From NCBI GenBank assembly GCA_030522415.1, contig CM060125.1:27072667-27136666 (forward strand): 64,000 nucleotides of DNA, given 5' to 3'. A model generated the notes under the pieces. It saw only the letters and a program-made list of their open reading frames with translations. It was not told the origin of the DNA and searched no databases. This document shows, piece after piece, positions 62,640-64,000 of this stretch (the stretch's first letter is position 1; every line of letters starts with the position of its first letter). The translations under genes were made by a program, and so were the position numbers. This DNA is from Channallabes apus (lineage: Eukaryota; Chordata; Actinopteri; Siluriformes; Clariidae).

Positions 62640-63485
62640 GGGTGCTTTCACACCTATAGTTCGATTGCTTTAGTCCGCACCAGTCAGAAAAATGTTACAA
62701 TGTAGTAAACAGACGTTGGTACGGTTTGCTTTCACATATGCAGAGTCCTAAACGAACCAAAATAGACCGCGAAGCCCATCGGCACCGGAAACAGACTATT
62801 TTCAGAAAATCGCGCCACTTTCAATAATCATGGAGGAACAGTTTTGCTTTGCGCTCATGGTGCTGATCCTAGCGCACTGCATTGTACGTGCTAATCATTA
62901 TTTTCAGATAATTAATTTCGAACACGATTCGCGGCTGCGACTCCAAACCAGTTCCCTGGTTTATTCATCTCGCCGACGGCGCATCGCCGCCACTTCAGGG
63001 AGACACGTGCCCTCCTCCTGAATGATCATTTTGTTATTAGCCGGCGATCTTCCTGCAGATCCATCAGGTAATCCGTTGGCCGATCGAAACAGCCCAGCCA
63101 CACATTTTTCATCTTTAATGTGAATACAGAGAGGCACTTAATTTCTTCGGCACTCCACGTTTCTCCGCGGTTTGATTTCATTGCGAGTCGAGCTTGAAAA
63201 ATTTAATCGAGTCATCAGGAAGGGAAAATAATTTTACCCGCAACCCCAAAGTGCATTAAACTATACCATTTCATCATATTTGGTTTGATTGCGTTCACAC
63301 CAGACGAACTGTACCAAAGTAGAGCGGATAAAGCGGTCCGAGACCACCCCTTCAGGCAGGTCTCGGATCGATTGATTTGGTGCGCACCAAAGTACCGAGA
63401 TTGCATTCACATCAACACAAACGAACCGAACCAAGGGACCAAACACGTTTGGTGCGCACCAAATGCTGTAGGTGTGAAAGCACCC
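62640..63485. mobile_element. PIF/Harbinger-type non-autonomous element
   Basis: This 846-bp element has 20-base terminal inverted repeats, 19 of 20 matching (GGGTGCTTTCACACCTATAG on the left, 63466-63485 on the right). TTA flanks both sides (62637-62639 and 63486-63488), the 3-base TWA duplication typical of PIF/Harbinger. Internal TTGGTGCGCACCAAA palindromes occur at 63377-63391 and 63449-63463. A 63-codon frame at 62830 is not identifiable as a transposase. Confidence 0.8.
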
Positions 63486-63796
63486 TTAGACTTTATTTTG
63501 CCATGGTTTTATTGTCACTTAGGCTTCTGTTTTTCCTTGTACAGTTTAAATGTTATTCATTCCTGACGCTATTTCCAGTGTCTCTTATTAGATGCGTTGA
63601 TGCATGATTGTTTTTTTCCCCAAGTCTTTGAGATTTGATTTTACTATGAATGGTGCTGTACAAATTAACCTGTACAAATGTGACGTTGTTGCTAAAATGG
63701 TCAAGCTTTTCCTAATATACTATGGCGGAATCTTCTCGACTCAATACTGCTCAAATTTTAAAACAAGGTTTAAAAAAAAAACATGAAACAAGATGT

Positions 63797-63842
63797 AATC
63801 ACATTGTAACAAACAGGGCACCATGTTTGTTACAATGTGATT
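63797..63842. repeat. Perfect 19-bp inverted repeat, 8-base loop
   Basis: 63797-63815 (AATCACATTGTAACAAACA) is the exact reverse complement of 63824-63842. It lies about 310 bases beyond the Harbinger-type element. There is no T-run or other sign of a transcription unit. Confidence 0.9.
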
Positions 63843-63904
63843 TTGCAAACATGTTTGTATGCGAACCAAATCACTGTAATACACAGATCTGATGCCTTAT
63901 TATT

Positions 63905-64000
63905 TAGTCAGAGGTGGAAAGAGTAATAAAATTTTGTACTCAAGTACAAGTACTGTTACTTCAGTGAAATTTTACTTAAGTACAAGTAAAGTTACCATTA
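63905..64000. mobile_element. Start of a dispersed repeat, cut by the window edge
   Basis: AGAGGTGGAAAGAGTAATAA followed by ACTCAAGTACAAGTACTGTTACTT matches the end of a DNA-element family abundant in fish (hAT-like ends begin this way). Only the first part is present, so the type is tentative. Confidence 0.55.

Overview
The window is nuclear DNA from a vertebrate, almost certainly a teleost fish. It has spliced genes with GT-AG introns, AT-rich intergenic DNA, many (CA)n, (GA)n and (TAA)n microsatellites, several families of Tc1/mariner-type elements common in fish genomes, and tRNA-derived SINEs. An otophysan such as a catfish would fit the repeat types, but the sequence alone does not fix the species. 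No bacterial genes, CRISPR arrays or operons are present.

Three plus-strand protein-coding genes are supported. (1) eif3a occupies 920-12534. All 22 coding exons could be assembled with consistent phase into a 1250-residue subunit A of translation initiation factor eIF3. It has a CRE-bearing, pyrimidine-rich 5' region, two short upstream ORFs, and a downstream AATAAA. (2) A small four-exon gene of the ISG12/IFI27 (FAM14) family lies at about 15680-20017 and encodes roughly 100 residues. Exons 2-4 are clear; the first exon is the best phase-compatible choice. (3) emx2 at 27418-32095 has three exons and encodes a 266-residue homeodomain transcription factor. Its 3'UTR ends near 33060.

Layout: 1-740 is flank; 740-12985 is eif3a, whose introns hold Tc1-like, mariner, hAT-like and other repeats; 12985-15550 is intergenic; 15550-20150 is the ISG12-like gene, with a decayed Tc1-like element in its third intron; 20500-22500 is a nest of repeats (a Tc1-like element with a SINE inside it, and a second copy of an intronic segment of the ISG12-like gene); 22500-26400 is the upstream flank of emx2; 26400-33060 is emx2; 33060-64000 is about 31 kb with no recognisable gene. 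That desert contains several mobile elements and many low-repeat, homeobox-site-rich blocks that look like candidate long-range enhancers of emx2, but conservation could not be tested here.

The genes do not form a functional unit. A ubiquitous translation factor, an interferon-inducible membrane protein and a forebrain/sensory/urogenital transcription factor are neighbours. I found no convincing previously undescribed system. The most interesting leads are a duplicated in-frame splice acceptor in emx2 that could add 10 residues before the homeodomain, a perfect 28-bp inverted repeat in an ISG12-like intron, an RFX-type X-box in the emx2 3'UTR, the relic duplication next to the ISG12-like gene, two SINE-in-transposon nests, and the candidate enhancers of the desert.
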